45,078 nt of DNA, from positions 1 to 45,078 of the forward strand of contig JACCWP010000089.1 in assembly GCA_013697585.1 (NCBI GenBank), read 5' to 3'. The notes below the pieces were generated by a model. That model ran no database searches, was not told where the DNA came from, and was given only the letters and a program-made list of their open reading frames with translations. The stretch is from Nocardioidaceae bacterium. GTDB lineage: Bacteria; Actinomycetota; Actinomycetes; Propionibacteriales; Nocardioidaceae. Position numbers and translations under genes: made by a program. Positions 1-9,643 of the stretch are shown one piece after another. How positions within the stretch are numbered: position 1 is the first letter of the stretch; each line of letters starts with the position of its first letter.

Positions 1-21
1 GTCCGGCTGGGAGAACGGCCG

Positions 22-936
22 GTGACCGATGGGCGCACACTTGGTCCGGACATCGTGATCGCCGGTGCGGCGCGCAGCGGCACCTCCTCGCTCGCTGCCC
101 AGCTCGGCACGCACCCCGATGTGGACCCCGGCAAGGTCAAGGAGCCGAACTACTTCAGCCGCGGCCTCGACAAGGGAGCCCAGTGGTACGACGCCCTCTA
201 TCAGCCTCGCCGCCGGGGCCTGCTCCGACTCGACGCCAGCGTGTCGTACACCTCGCCGCTGCATCCCGAGGCGCTCGATCGGCTCGCTGCGGAATCGCCG
301 TCTGCTTTCGTTGTATATGTCGTCCGCGACCCCATCCAGCGCGCCGTCTCGCATTTCCTGTTCCGCAGGCACTACTTCCACCTCGAGTCGGCTCCCGACT
401 TCGGCACCGCGCTTCGAGGGGGGTCCTACTACGTCGACGGTAGCGACTACTCCCGTTGGCTGACCTTGCTCACCGCGACATTCCCCCCCCAACAGCTGCT
501 GGTCGTACCGTTCGAGGTGGTCACAGCCGCGGTCCTCGAGGTCACGGCCACGATCCATGCTGAACTGAAACTCGACGCCTCGACGGCCGCTGCAGAGCAG
601 GCAGCGCACCACCGCAACCCAGTCGTCGAGTACCGCACCGAGGGCATGCGCCGCGCGGCCAGCCTGCTGCGGCAGAGCAGCCTGTACCCCCGGCTCCGTT
701 CGGCCGTGGGAGGGACCAGACTGCGCCGAATCAGGGGGGTCGTGACTCGCCGAGCCGCGGTGCCGACCGCCGAAGAGGCAATCGCGTCGTGCGCAGCGAG
801 CGAGCTCGAGCAGCTTCGCGAGCTGCAGGTCCGCTCGGGCGCGGCCGTACTAGCCCATCTGGACGAACAAGACCAGCGGCTCGGATTGTCCTGGCGCGAT
901 CGATCGTTTGCTCGGGCTCCCGACGACCATCATTGA
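22..936 (+). CDS. Sulfotransferase family protein (PAPS-dependent type)
   Basis: N-terminal P-loop-like 5'-PSB motif IVIAGAARSGTSSLAAQL, KEPNYFSR, and 3'-PB-like VVYVVRDPIQRAVSHF. Confidence 0.88.
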   Translation: MTDGRTLGPDIVIAGAARSGTSSLAAQLGTHPDVDPGKVKEPNYFSRGLDKGAQWYDALYQPRRRGLLRLDASVSYTSPLHPEALDRLAAESPSAFVVYVVRDPIQRAVSHFLFRRHYFHLESAPDFGTALRGGSYYVDGSDYSRWLTLLTATFPPQQLLVVPFEVVTAAVLEVTATIHAELKLDASTAAAEQAAHHRNPVVEYRTEGMRRAASLLRQSSLYPRLRSAVGGTRLRRIRGVVTRRAAVPTAEEAIASCAASELEQLRELQVRSGAAVLAHLDEQDQRLGLSWRDRSFARAPDDHH

Positions 937-998
937 CCAATTGGCCCCAGCCACGCTCGGTACGACCCCCCATCGACGCAAAGGATGAACGACAGCAC

Positions 999-1796
999 AT
1001 GGCACCCTCACCCGACCACGTCCAGGAACCGTGGGCCCGAAGCGACGCGCCGCTGCTCGCGGGGGGGCGGCGGGTCGCCCAGGCTGTGCTGTCGCGCAAC
1101 ACGCGCTTCGAGCTCTACTTTAGGATGCTCGACACACCAATCATCTCCGAGTTGTACACCCTCGGCCGCGGCCGACTTCGGCACCGTCGTGTCAAGGCGT
1201 CGACTCGGGTCGTCATGGAAGGATTCCCCTCGTCGGGAAATACCTTCGCACGGCAAGCATTCCTGCTCGCGAACCCGCAGGTACATCCCGAAGACATTTG
1301 CAGTCACACGCACGCACCACGGGTCGCTGTCAAGGCAGTCGGAAGGGGCCTCCCGTGCATCGTGCTCGCACGCGACCCGCGCGACGCGGTGGCCTCCACC
1401 GTGCAGCGCTTCACCGGCATCCACCTGCTGAGTGCCTTCTCCTACTACGAGCGCTATTACCGCAAGCTGATGCCGATCAAGGATCGGTTCGTCGTGGCAC
1501 CCTTTCCCACCCTCATCGACGACTTTGGCTCAATCTTGCGACGGTGCAGCGACATGTACGGCGTCGACCTCACCGGGACACAGACCGACGTCTCGAACGA
1601 CGACGTGCTGCAGAGCATCGAGACCCGCACCCTGCGACGGCACGACGGCCGAGTTCCCGAGGAACGAGTATCGCGGCCCTCCAGCAAGAGACTCAAGGCC
1701 GATGAGTTCCTGAAGCACATCACCACTGACGAGCAGCGCGCCCTAGACCGAGCCCTCCTGGTCTTTGCGGAGTTCACAGCAGGGACCCTCACCTGA
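999..1796 (+). CDS. Sulfotransferase-fold P-loop protein (divergent)
   Basis: EGFPSSGNTFARQAF plus IVLARDPRDAVASTVQRF; start refined to ATG at 999 inside the 789-1796 ORF. Confidence 0.7.
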   Translation: MAPSPDHVQEPWARSDAPLLAGGRRVAQAVLSRNTRFELYFRMLDTPIISELYTLGRGRLRHRRVKASTRVVMEGFPSSGNTFARQAFLLANPQVHPEDICSHTHAPRVAVKAVGRGLPCIVLARDPRDAVASTVQRFTGIHLLSAFSYYERYYRKLMPIKDRFVVAPFPTLIDDFGSILRRCSDMYGVDLTGTQTDVSNDDVLQSIETRTLRRHDGRVPEERVSRPSSKRLKADEFLKHITTDEQRALDRALLVFAEFTAGTLT

Positions 1797-1823
1797 CCAA
1801 CCCTCACGATCGGCGCTGCTCCG

Positions 1824-3182
1824 TCAACCTGACGTCTGCCGCAGCAGGCCGATCCGCGGTCGGAGGGTCGGATGGGTCCACATCTGCATCCGCCTGCGGG
1901 TCACAACCCACAGCGTCAGGTAGAGGCAGACTGTCAGGGCGGCCGCACTCGCGCCGAGTCCGACCGCCCCGAAGGTATTGGCCGCCAACACGCCGGCCAA
2001 CACCCTGACCGCGAGAACTATCCATTGGATGGTGGCCACGACGCTCTCGTGTCGCGACATCGTCAGCGCGGTGCCGGACATCCCGGAGAGGACATGGCTC
2101 ATGCTGCCCACCGTGAGCAGCGCCAAGATCGGTGCCGCCTCGGCGAAGCCCTCCCCAAAGACGGCGCTCAGCACCGTTTCCGGCAGAATCAGCATCGGTA
2201 TCCACAGGACGGCGGTCACCACGGTCGCCATCGTGGCCCCGGTGCGCAGCAACTTCTCGAGCCGGGCGTTGTCGCTGTCGACCAGGCGTGAGACGACGGG
2301 CGAGAACACGACCCCCAACGAGACGAGGGGGATCGCCAGCAGCACCGACAACCGCTGGGCAGCGCTGAACAGGGAGGCGTCGAGACTGGTCAGGATGAGC
2401 GCTGCCAGCCAGATCTCCACCGTGCCGTTGAGATAACCGCCGAGCAGGTTGCTGGCGAAGCGCCAGTGCCTGCCAACCACACGCCGCAGGTCGCGAAACA
2501 CCGGGCCACGCCCGCTGACGTGCGACCACACGGGCAACATCCGCCGCCAGGCCACCGTCACCGGGATGGCGAGGCCGACAGCCAGCGCGGCCAGCGCCCC
2601 GGGCAGGCCCCACTCCGGCCGGAACAGCAGCACCGCGCCCAACAACAGCCCCTGGCACGCCGCGGCAAGCGCTCCACCAGACCGGCCCTCCAGAAGGCTG
2701 GCGAAACGTACCTGACCGAACCCACGCAGGTAGTTCGCCCACAGCTTTTGCAGCCCGCCGAACCACACCAGGACACCCATGCCGATGGCGATCGTCCATC
2801 TGGTCGCCGAGTCGACACCGTCGACCACGGCGAACGTGACCGCTGCCGTGACGAGGCTGGTAGACGGCAACAGCACCAGCGCCACGGCGCGCACGCCGCG
2901 ACGCAGCTCGCGCAATCCCTCGTCGTCGCCGGGCTCCAGTCGGGCTGCCTCGCGCAGACCGCCCCGGTGCACTCCCATCAGACCAAGTTGTCCGAGCAGC
3001 GTGGACACCGTAGCCGCCAGCACGAAGTAGCCGAAGGAGTCGTCGAGGAGGCGAGCCGCAAAGGCATTGACCGCGAGATAACCCAGGACTGCTCCGCCAT
3101 ACGAGACGGCGAACCACCCGATGGCGCCGCTCAGGGCGACCTGACCACGGCGGCCCTTCAGGGACGGTAGCGACGCCCTCAT
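1824..3182 (-). CDS. Wzx-like polysaccharide flippase / oligosaccharide transporter
   Basis: About 12-14 hydrophobic segments in a 452 aa protein resembling the polysaccharide biosynthesis (MATE/MOP) family; located in a glycan locus. Confidence 0.8.
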   Translation of the reverse strand: MRASLPSLKGRRGQVALSGAIGWFAVSYGGAVLGYLAVNAFAARLLDDSFGYFVLAATVSTLLGQLGLMGVHRGGLREAARLEPGDDEGLRELRRGVRAVALVLLPSTSLVTAAVTFAVVDGVDSATRWTIAIGMGVLVWFGGLQKLWANYLRGFGQVRFASLLEGRSGGALAAACQGLLLGAVLLFRPEWGLPGALAALAVGLAIPVTVAWRRMLPVWSHVSGRGPVFRDLRRVVGRHWRFASNLLGGYLNGTVEIWLAALILTSLDASLFSAAQRLSVLLAIPLVSLGVVFSPVVSRLVDSDNARLEKLLRTGATMATVVTAVLWIPMLILPETVLSAVFGEGFAEAAPILALLTVGSMSHVLSGMSGTALTMSRHESVVATIQWIVLAVRVLAGVLAANTFGAVGLGASAAALTVCLYLTLWVVTRRRMQMWTHPTLRPRIGLLRQTSG

Positions 3183-3192
3183 CTCCCGCGCC

Positions 3193-4473
3193 TCAGCGTC
3201 GTGCCTCCGTGAGGACCGGTGCCGTCTCCCGCCCCGCGACCTGCGTGCGGACGTGGGTCACGATCCCCATCGCAAAGGCCAGCGCGACCCACTCGATCGG
3301 TGGGATCAGGCCACCACCAGACGTTCCCATCCGGACCAGCGGCAGCGCGAGTGCCGCGGCGACCGGCACCAGCCACTCGGGCTGTTGTGGCAGGCTGATG
3401 ACGAGCCGCACGAACAGGGCAACCACGATCACGAGCATGGCCAGTGCGGGCAGCGCGGTAAAGATGCCTCCCCGCAGCATCGAGTCGACCACGAAGTTGT
3501 GCGAGCTGACTCCCCCCGTCTCGAAGCCACCGGTCAACCAGTGATCCGGAAGAGCCTCGAAGGCGGCGAAGTAGTTCTCGGCACGGGCGTCGTAACCGGT
3601 GGTGTCCGTGGTGAACCGGTTCCAGATCACCAGGCCCACGCCCGAGAAGGCCAGCCCAGCCGCCGCGACGATCGTGCCGGCGAGCCCCGCGACCTGGCCG
3701 GACGTCAAGCCACCGCGGCGCACGGAGCGGCTGAGCGCCAGTGCCGGCCAGACCAGGGCGGCGATGAGCACCGACCTGCTTAGCGACAGCGTGAGCAGGA
3801 CGACACCGGTGATCATCGCCATGCGGTAGGCAACATGCTGTGCCCGGGTGGTGACGGACGGACCGAAGCGCATGGCCCAGGTGGAGATCATCATCGACAG
3901 CAGGAGCGAGCCGAAGATCTCGTGTCGAAGGTTGCCCTTGACCATCTCCTCGTCAAGCCCGAAGCCCGCGAAGCTGGTCTTGAAGACCTCCTTCTGGAAC
4001 AGCTCGGGGTCGGCGGAGGCAATGGTGCGGCCGAGCACGGCGGCGGGGTTGACGCCGTTGACCAGCATGGCAACGGAGAATCCGATAACGACGGATGCGC
4101 ACGCCACCGGGGCGACCCAGCGCAGCGCGGTCGCCAGCCGCGGTTCCTCAGCGCTGGCGCCGCGGAAGAAGCAGGTCGACAAGGCGACAAAGACAGCCAG
4201 GTAGATCAGTTCCTGTACCGAGCCCCTGGGGAGCCTCCCGTTGTAGAGGTCCACAGCCGCCCAGGCGAGCAACCAGTAGAGGCTCATCACGACGAACAGC
4301 GCAGCCGTCCGGAGGACCGGCGCATGGGCTCGCAGTCGGTAGCAGGACAAGACGACCGCGGCGAAGCCCACCAGGGCGACCTGGTGCAACCGACCGGTGC
4401 CGAGCGGCGTGGAGCCGAGCCCGAACCACTGCAACGGCAGCAGCGCGAACAGCACGATCATGGGCACTCTCAC
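3193..4473 (-). CDS. Wzy/O-antigen ligase-like polytopic membrane protein
   Basis: Polytopic 426 aa protein; SHNFVVDSMLRGGIF motif typical of O-antigen ligase/polymerase loops; locus context. Confidence 0.75.
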   Translation of the reverse strand: MRVPMIVLFALLPLQWFGLGSTPLGTGRLHQVALVGFAAVVLSCYRLRAHAPVLRTAALFVVMSLYWLLAWAAVDLYNGRLPRGSVQELIYLAVFVALSTCFFRGASAEEPRLATALRWVAPVACASVVIGFSVAMLVNGVNPAAVLGRTIASADPELFQKEVFKTSFAGFGLDEEMVKGNLRHEIFGSLLLSMMISTWAMRFGPSVTTRAQHVAYRMAMITGVVLLTLSLSRSVLIAALVWPALALSRSVRRGGLTSGQVAGLAGTIVAAAGLAFSGVGLVIWNRFTTDTTGYDARAENYFAAFEALPDHWLTGGFETGGVSSHNFVVDSMLRGGIFTALPALAMLVIVVALFVRLVISLPQQPEWLVPVAAALALPLVRMGTSGGGLIPPIEWVALAFAMGIVTHVRTQVAGRETAPVLTEARR

Positions 4474-5354
4474 GACGACGTCCAGCCCCAGCGCGCCTGC
4501 AGGTCCTGGCCCATCATCTCTTCCAGGCGCTCGATCTCGGGTCGCAGGCGTCCGCGCAGGTAGGCGGCGTCCTCCTCGCGGGGAGTGGGCCGGTCGTCCA
4601 GCTCCGTATACAGCAAGCGCTGCACCGCAGACGACCGCTTGACGCGACCGATGAGGGTGGTGGAACCGTGCTCGCGGGCCCAGTTGGCTCCCCGCTTGGC
4701 CGCCGAGGCCAGGTGCCGCGACCGGGCTCGGCTGGCAGGCAGCCGCGCGGCGAGCAGCTGGTCCTCGAGCCGCATCGGCTCGATGCGCAAGAAGTTCAGG
4801 ACGCCGTCGATGAAGCGCTGGGGATCCTCGACCAGGTCGTCGAAGAGTCCGAAGTGGATCTGGGAGCGGCCGAAGCAGTCGAGGTAGCGATCCAGCAAGG
4901 TGGCATAGCGCGAGTGCTCGAGCATGCCCGGACGGGTCTCCAGGGCCTCGCGGAAGGTTCCGTCGAAGACGCCGTGCTTGCGCATGTAGAGGTAGCCGGA
5001 GAACCCGCGGGCGACGGGGTCGCGAATGGTCACCATCAGGCGAACGTCGGGCCCGAGCAGGTCGTGCATGCGCTGCGGGGCCTCAGGGCAGGACAGGTAC
5101 TCCTGGCACACCTCCCCCACGACCGCGTGCTCGGGGCCGGCGTGCTTGAAGTGCTCGGCGTACCAGTCCGCGCCACGTTCGTAGTAGCGGTCGAAGAAGT
5201 ACAGGTCCTTGGCATCGGTCATGAAGACCTGGGAGTGGACCATCAGCACCTCGTGCAGCCAGGTGGAGCCCGCCTTGCTGGGCCCGATGTAGACGAAGTT
5301 GGGCAGGCGCGCTTGTCCGTGCTGTCTCCAGGAGACGTGGTCGCTGCTGGTCAC
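4470..5354 (-). CDS. Sulfotransferase domain protein
   Basis: FVYIGPSKAGSTWLHEVLMVH, DLYFFDRYYERGADWYAEHF, MVTIRDPVARGFSGYLY; 4-bp overlap with the downstream 3193-4473 gene. Confidence 0.9.
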   Translation of the reverse strand: MTSSDHVSWRQHGQARLPNFVYIGPSKAGSTWLHEVLMVHSQVFMTDAKDLYFFDRYYERGADWYAEHFKHAGPEHAVVGEVCQEYLSCPEAPQRMHDLLGPDVRLMVTIRDPVARGFSGYLYMRKHGVFDGTFREALETRPGMLEHSRYATLLDRYLDCFGRSQIHFGLFDDLVEDPQRFIDGVLNFLRIEPMRLEDQLLAARLPASRARSRHLASAAKRGANWAREHGSTTLIGRVKRSSAVQRLLYTELDDRPTPREEDAAYLRGRLRPEIERLEEMMGQDLQARWGWTSS

Positions 5355-5381
5355 GGTGACATCCCTGTCAGTTGCCGGGGG

Positions 5382-6332
5382 CTACGGCGTCGTGGTGTCG
5401 TCGGCCGCGCCCCGTGCTCGCTCGAGCCAGGGAGGGAGGTCGCCGGACACAAGTGAGGATAGTCTCATGAGGTCGCCGGTGAAGGCGTCCGCGAGATGCG
5501 CTCGGACATCCGGCGGCACGCCGCCCCGGCGCAGGCTCGAGCGGCGGATGCGCTCGCGGAACCGAAAGCTTGTCGTGCCCTTGATTGCGCGGCGCAGGGA
5601 CTCGTTGCGGGTCGCGGCCGCGATCGCCTTCTGCACCGCGGGCAGCCGCGGGGTGCCCGAGACGTTCACCCGGGGGACACCGACGGCCTCCTGGGTTTCC
5701 GGAGGCACCTCCAGCCAGCGAAGGACACTGCTCACGGTGCCGGCATAGTCGGTCTCGAGGTCGTCGTGGAACCAGACGCCCACGCGGTCGCGTCCGAGGC
5801 CCTGTTGCAACGTCGCCACGGCGTCGGCGTAGTGGCTCATCGCCCGGTAGTGCCAGAGGTGGTGCCAGTTCTCGGCGATCCGTCTCGGCTCATCGACCAG
5901 AGCCTGCACGGCGTCCTCGTACGGCTCGAAGCCCCGCGCACGCAGATAGGACCAGCTGGAGTAGGCCCGCTCCACCGGTTCGCGCAAGATGAGAACCACG
6001 CGCATCCGCGGGTTGACCCGCTTGATCTCGTCGACCGCGCGCTCGGCGTAGTAGAGCGTGGAGACCGAGCCATCGCCGAGCGCGAGGAAGTCGTGCTGGC
6101 GGGGGAAGAGGTCGAGGTAGTCGCTGCGGTTGGTCACCGCGACCCGGTTGATGGTGGCCGCGTCGCCGGGTCCGCGAAAGTCGGCAAGCTGTCCGTGCAA
6201 CGCGAAGTAGTGCGGCTCCTTGGGCTGGGTGACGAAGACGCGCGGGTGCGTCCGAAGGCCCTCCACGAGGCCGGTCGTCCCCGACCGGCCCGCCCCTGCG
6301 ACCAGGAAGGTGGGTCCTGCGACGGTCGTCAT
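5382..6332 (-). CDS. Sulfotransferase family protein
   Basis: MTTVAGPTFLVAGAGRSGTTGLVEGL, KEPHYFALHG, VVLILREPVERAYSSWSYL; start refined to 6332, overlapping the upstream GT stop. Confidence 0.9.
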   Translation of the reverse strand: MTTVAGPTFLVAGAGRSGTTGLVEGLRTHPRVFVTQPKEPHYFALHGQLADFRGPGDAATINRVAVTNRSDYLDLFPRQHDFLALGDGSVSTLYYAERAVDEIKRVNPRMRVVLILREPVERAYSSWSYLRARGFEPYEDAVQALVDEPRRIAENWHHLWHYRAMSHYADAVATLQQGLGRDRVGVWFHDDLETDYAGTVSSVLRWLEVPPETQEAVGVPRVNVSGTPRLPAVQKAIAAATRNESLRRAIKGTTSFRFRERIRRSSLRRGGVPPDVRAHLADAFTGDLMRLSSLVSGDLPPWLERARGAADDTTTP

Positions 6333-7480
6333 CGAACGGCCTCCACGGCAGCTTGGTAGGCAGTGTCGAGCCGGTCCACGACGAGCCGGGGCGTGAAGGT
6401 CCCCACCACCCGGTCGCGACCGGCGGCGCCGAGCGCTCTGGCCCGGTCGGGCTGCGCCAGCAGCTCGCCCGTGGCAGCAAGCAGACCGGCAGTGTCGCCG
6501 AGCGAGACGACGACCCCGCCGGCCGGCCACGGTCCGTCGGTGACAGCCATCGCCGTGCCGTTGACCGCGGCAGCGACCACGGGCCGGCCGCACGCCATCG
6601 CCTCGGCCACCACGACCGCGACGGTCTCGTAGCGCGAGGCCAGGACGAGCACGTCGCTTGCCCACAAGAAGGGCCGGACGTCGGCCTGATCGCCGACCCA
6701 GCGCACGGTTTTGTCCCACTGCTGCGGCGCGAGCGCGCGCAGGGGTGCGGGGTCTCCTGGGCCCACCAGGACCAGCTCGGCGTCCGGCAGCGGCTGGCGC
6801 TCCCACTCGGCGACGAGCAGGTCTTGACCCTTCTGGCGGGCCAACCGGCCCAGGCACAGCACCATTCGCGAGGCGGTGGCGCCGGTCTCGGCTCGCCAGC
6901 GGTCGCGCTCGGCGTCGGGTACCAGGTGGAAGCGCTCGACATCGATCGGCACCCCCAAGGCGTGCCCGGGCGTGCGTACGCCGTGGCGCCTGCCCTGGTC
7001 GATCTCGTCGTCGCAGTTGCCCACCAGGACCTGGGTACGCCTGGCTGCCAGCCGCTCCCACAGCTGTGCGAGGGTGCGCGCGGTCGCGCCGCTGAAGGCG
7101 TCGAACGACCAGGCGTGCGGTTGATAGACCACCGGCACCGCACCGGTCAACGACAGCAGCGGCAGCCGTCCGAGGAAGCCGGCGAACGCCGAGTGCAGAT
7201 GGACCACGTCGGGCCGCGTCTGGCGGACCGCGGCGCGCAGCTCACCCAGTGCCCGCCGCCAGGTGGCCGGCCGTCCCCGTTCGATGCCCCACTCCAGCCG
7301 CCGCACGGACGGGTCCGGGAGGTTCGGGAAGGCCGGCGGGGCCAGCAGCGTCACCTCGTGCCCGCGGGCGGCCTGCTCGGACGTGAAGTCGCGCAGCAGG
7401 CTCACCACGCCGCCCCAGGCGACCTCACTCACGTGAAGCACGCGCACCGGGGAGCCTCGCTTCGGCGGAACGATTGCCAC
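6329..7480 (-). CDS. Glycosyltransferase family 4 (GT-B)
   Basis: VLHVSEVAWGGVVSLLRDF, PDVVHLHSAFAGFLGRL, VVAEAMACGRPVVAAAVNGT. Confidence 0.9.
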   Translation of the reverse strand: MAIVPPKRGSPVRVLHVSEVAWGGVVSLLRDFTSEQAARGHEVTLLAPPAFPNLPDPSVRRLEWGIERGRPATWRRALGELRAAVRQTRPDVVHLHSAFAGFLGRLPLLSLTGAVPVVYQPHAWSFDAFSGATARTLAQLWERLAARRTQVLVGNCDDEIDQGRRHGVRTPGHALGVPIDVERFHLVPDAERDRWRAETGATASRMVLCLGRLARQKGQDLLVAEWERQPLPDAELVLVGPGDPAPLRALAPQQWDKTVRWVGDQADVRPFLWASDVLVLASRYETVAVVVAEAMACGRPVVAAAVNGTAMAVTDGPWPAGGVVVSLGDTAGLLAATGELLAQPDRARALGAAGRDRVVGTFTPRLVVDRLDTAYQAAVEAVR

Positions 7481-7488
7481 GCAGCGGA

Positions 7489-8898
7489 CTAGGCCGCGCC
7501 GTCGCGGCGCAGGACGGCATTCACCGTACGTGCCACGATCGACAGGTCACCGGCGAGGGTCCAGTTGTCGACGTAGTCGAGGTCGAGCCGCACGGTCTCG
7601 TTCCAGCTCAGCCGGGATCGCCCGCTCACCTGCCACAAGCCGGTCATGCCCGGCCGGAGGCTGAGCCGACGACGGATCCACGCGTCATACTGGTCGGTCT
7701 CGCGCGGCAGGGCGGGGCGAGGGCCGACCAGAGACATGTCGCCCTTGAGCACGTTGACCAGCTGCGGCAGCTCGTCCAGCGACGATCGCCGCAGCCACCG
7801 ACCCATGCGCGTGACGCGCGGGTCGTGCATCAGCTTGAACAGCGGGCCCGCACCCTCGTTGTGCTTCTCGAGCTCGGCGCGGCGCTCCTCCGCATCGGTG
7901 CACATGGTGCGGAACTTGTACATGATGAACGGTCGTCCGACCCGACCGGCTCGGACCTGACGGAAGATTGCCGGCCCCGGGCTGTCGTTGCGCACGAGCA
8001 CCATCAACGTCGTGAGCAGTGGCGCGAGCAGCACGAGCATGATTGCGGCGACGGTCCGGTCGAAGGCCGACTTTATGAGCACGGCCAGCACGGGGCGCCG
8101 GGTAGGGCGCACCGACAGCAGCAGCCGGCGACCGAGCAGTCGTGGCTCGATCCGCCGTGGGACAGCACCGTGCACCTCGGCCGCCACGGCGAGCTCGACG
8201 TCGGAGTCCTCGAGGGCCCAGCTCAGCCGCCGCACGTCGTAGGCGGTCAGGACCGGCCCCGGCGCGACGACGACCTGCGGGATCTCCTGCGCCCGGGCGA
8301 GCAACGCAACATCCTCGAGGCCACCGACGACGGGGACGCCGCCGATCTGGGTCGGCTGGTCGTCGGCGTCGTCGTCCGGCTCGGCCAGGCAGATGCCGGC
8401 CAGCTGGATCTGGGGACGCGTCGCCCACTGGGTCACCAGGTGTGAGACCGCGACCCGGTCGCCGACCAGCAGGGTGGTGCGAGCAGGGGGGATCAGCTGT
8501 CGCACCCCTCGTACGACGACGGGCAGCACCAGCACAGCCGCCACCGACCACAGGCCCAGGCGCACCTCCGGCACGGTCAGCCACCCCAAGGCGACCAGCG
8601 TGAGCAGCAGCCCACCAGCGAGGGCCAACGTCCTGGCGACCGGGCGAAGCGACGAGTCTCGCTCGTAGGCGGGCAACGCCATGACCTCGGTCAGGAACAG
8701 GGTGCCGGACAGTGCCGGCACCAGCGCGAGCGTCCCGTACTCCCACAACAGCACGGTCGCCGCGGTCGCGACGGCGACGACCGCCGCGGTCTGCACCGGC
8801 ACGCGGCGAAAGCGACGGACGCGCTTGCTGATCGGCTCGGCAGGCAGGTCAACAGGTGCGAGAGCACCTGGCGCCAACACACTGTCGCTGAGAGTCAT
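7489..8898 (-). CDS. Polyprenyl-phosphate sugar phosphotransferase (WcaJ/CpsE-like initiating enzyme)
   Basis: C-terminal FRQVRAGRVGRPFIMYKFRTM..SLDELPQLVNVLKGDMSLVGPRP..RPGMTGLWQVSGRS; N-terminal TM helices; ATG at 8898 preceded by GGAG. Confidence 0.93.
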   Translation of the reverse strand: MTLSDSVLAPGALAPVDLPAEPISKRVRRFRRVPVQTAAVVAVATAATVLLWEYGTLALVPALSGTLFLTEVMALPAYERDSSLRPVARTLALAGGLLLTLVALGWLTVPEVRLGLWSVAAVLVLPVVVRGVRQLIPPARTTLLVGDRVAVSHLVTQWATRPQIQLAGICLAEPDDDADDQPTQIGGVPVVGGLEDVALLARAQEIPQVVVAPGPVLTAYDVRRLSWALEDSDVELAVAAEVHGAVPRRIEPRLLGRRLLLSVRPTRRPVLAVLIKSAFDRTVAAIMLVLLAPLLTTLMVLVRNDSPGPAIFRQVRAGRVGRPFIMYKFRTMCTDAEERRAELEKHNEGAGPLFKLMHDPRVTRMGRWLRRSSLDELPQLVNVLKGDMSLVGPRPALPRETDQYDAWIRRRLSLRPGMTGLWQVSGRSRLSWNETVRLDLDYVDNWTLAGDLSIVARTVNAVLRRDGAA

Positions 8899-9038
8899 TG
8901 TGTGTCTCCGCATGAACGCGTTCTAGCCCTCTCTGACGTGCGACCATGTGAGGAGCACGAAGTCAATCACCCGCGCGGCGATCCGTCAGCGAAAGGCCAA
9001 CAAAAGCAGCCCGAAATGGACACAAGGTCACCGTGCCA

Positions 9039-9638
9039 TCACCCGTTGAACACATTTTGTGCCTGCTCCAGCCCCGAGTGTAGAAGACTGTCAACCGCGT
9101 CGGCCGCGCGGGTGACCAGGTCGGGGAGCTCGCGGCGCTCGGCGGCCGACCACGCGGACAGCACGAAGTCGGCAGGATCCTGGCTTCCGGGCGGCCTGCC
9201 GATGCCCACCCGCAGCCTGCTGAAGTCGCCACTGCGCAGCGATGTCCGCATCGAGCGCACGCCGTTGTGGCCGTTGTCGCCGCCCCCCCGCTTGAGCCGC
9301 AACCGACCGAACGGCAGGTCGATCTCGTCGTGCGCGACGACCACATGGTCCGTGGGGACCCGAAGGTATGCCGCCACCGAAGCCACCGACCCGCCGCTCT
9401 CGTTCATGAAGGTACGCGGCCGCAGGAACACGACCCGCGGGGCGTCGGCATCGCCGGGGGTCCCCAGCCTGGCCTCCACGGTGTCGGCACGTCCCGTCCG
9501 GTGCCGCCGCCACGCCGTCGCTGACGAGTCGCGGGCGCGGTCGGCCAGCTCCTCGACGACGAGCCGACCGACGTTGTGCCGGGTCGCTGCGTAAGCCGAG
9601 CCAGGATTGCCCAGCCCGACCACCAACCACGTCGCCAC
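9039..9638 (-). CDS. pth: Peptidyl-tRNA hydrolase
   Basis: WLVVGLGNPGSAYAATRHNVG, VAHDEIDLPFGRLRLKRGGGDNGHNGVRSM. Confidence 0.97.
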   Translation of the reverse strand: MATWLVVGLGNPGSAYAATRHNVGRLVVEELADRARDSSATAWRRHRTGRADTVEARLGTPGDADAPRVVFLRPRTFMNESGGSVASVAAYLRVPTDHVVVAHDEIDLPFGRLRLKRGGGDNGHNGVRSMRTSLRSGDFSRLRVGIGRPPGSQDPADFVLSAWSAAERRELPDLVTRAADAVDSLLHSGLEQAQNVFNG

Positions 9639-9643
9639 GGACG

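Noticed and set aside
5382-7061. 559-aa ORF as a fused sulfotransferase
   Set aside because: Upstream part is a shadow of the GT4 gene; ATG at 6332 gives a normal sulfotransferase with ATGA coupling.
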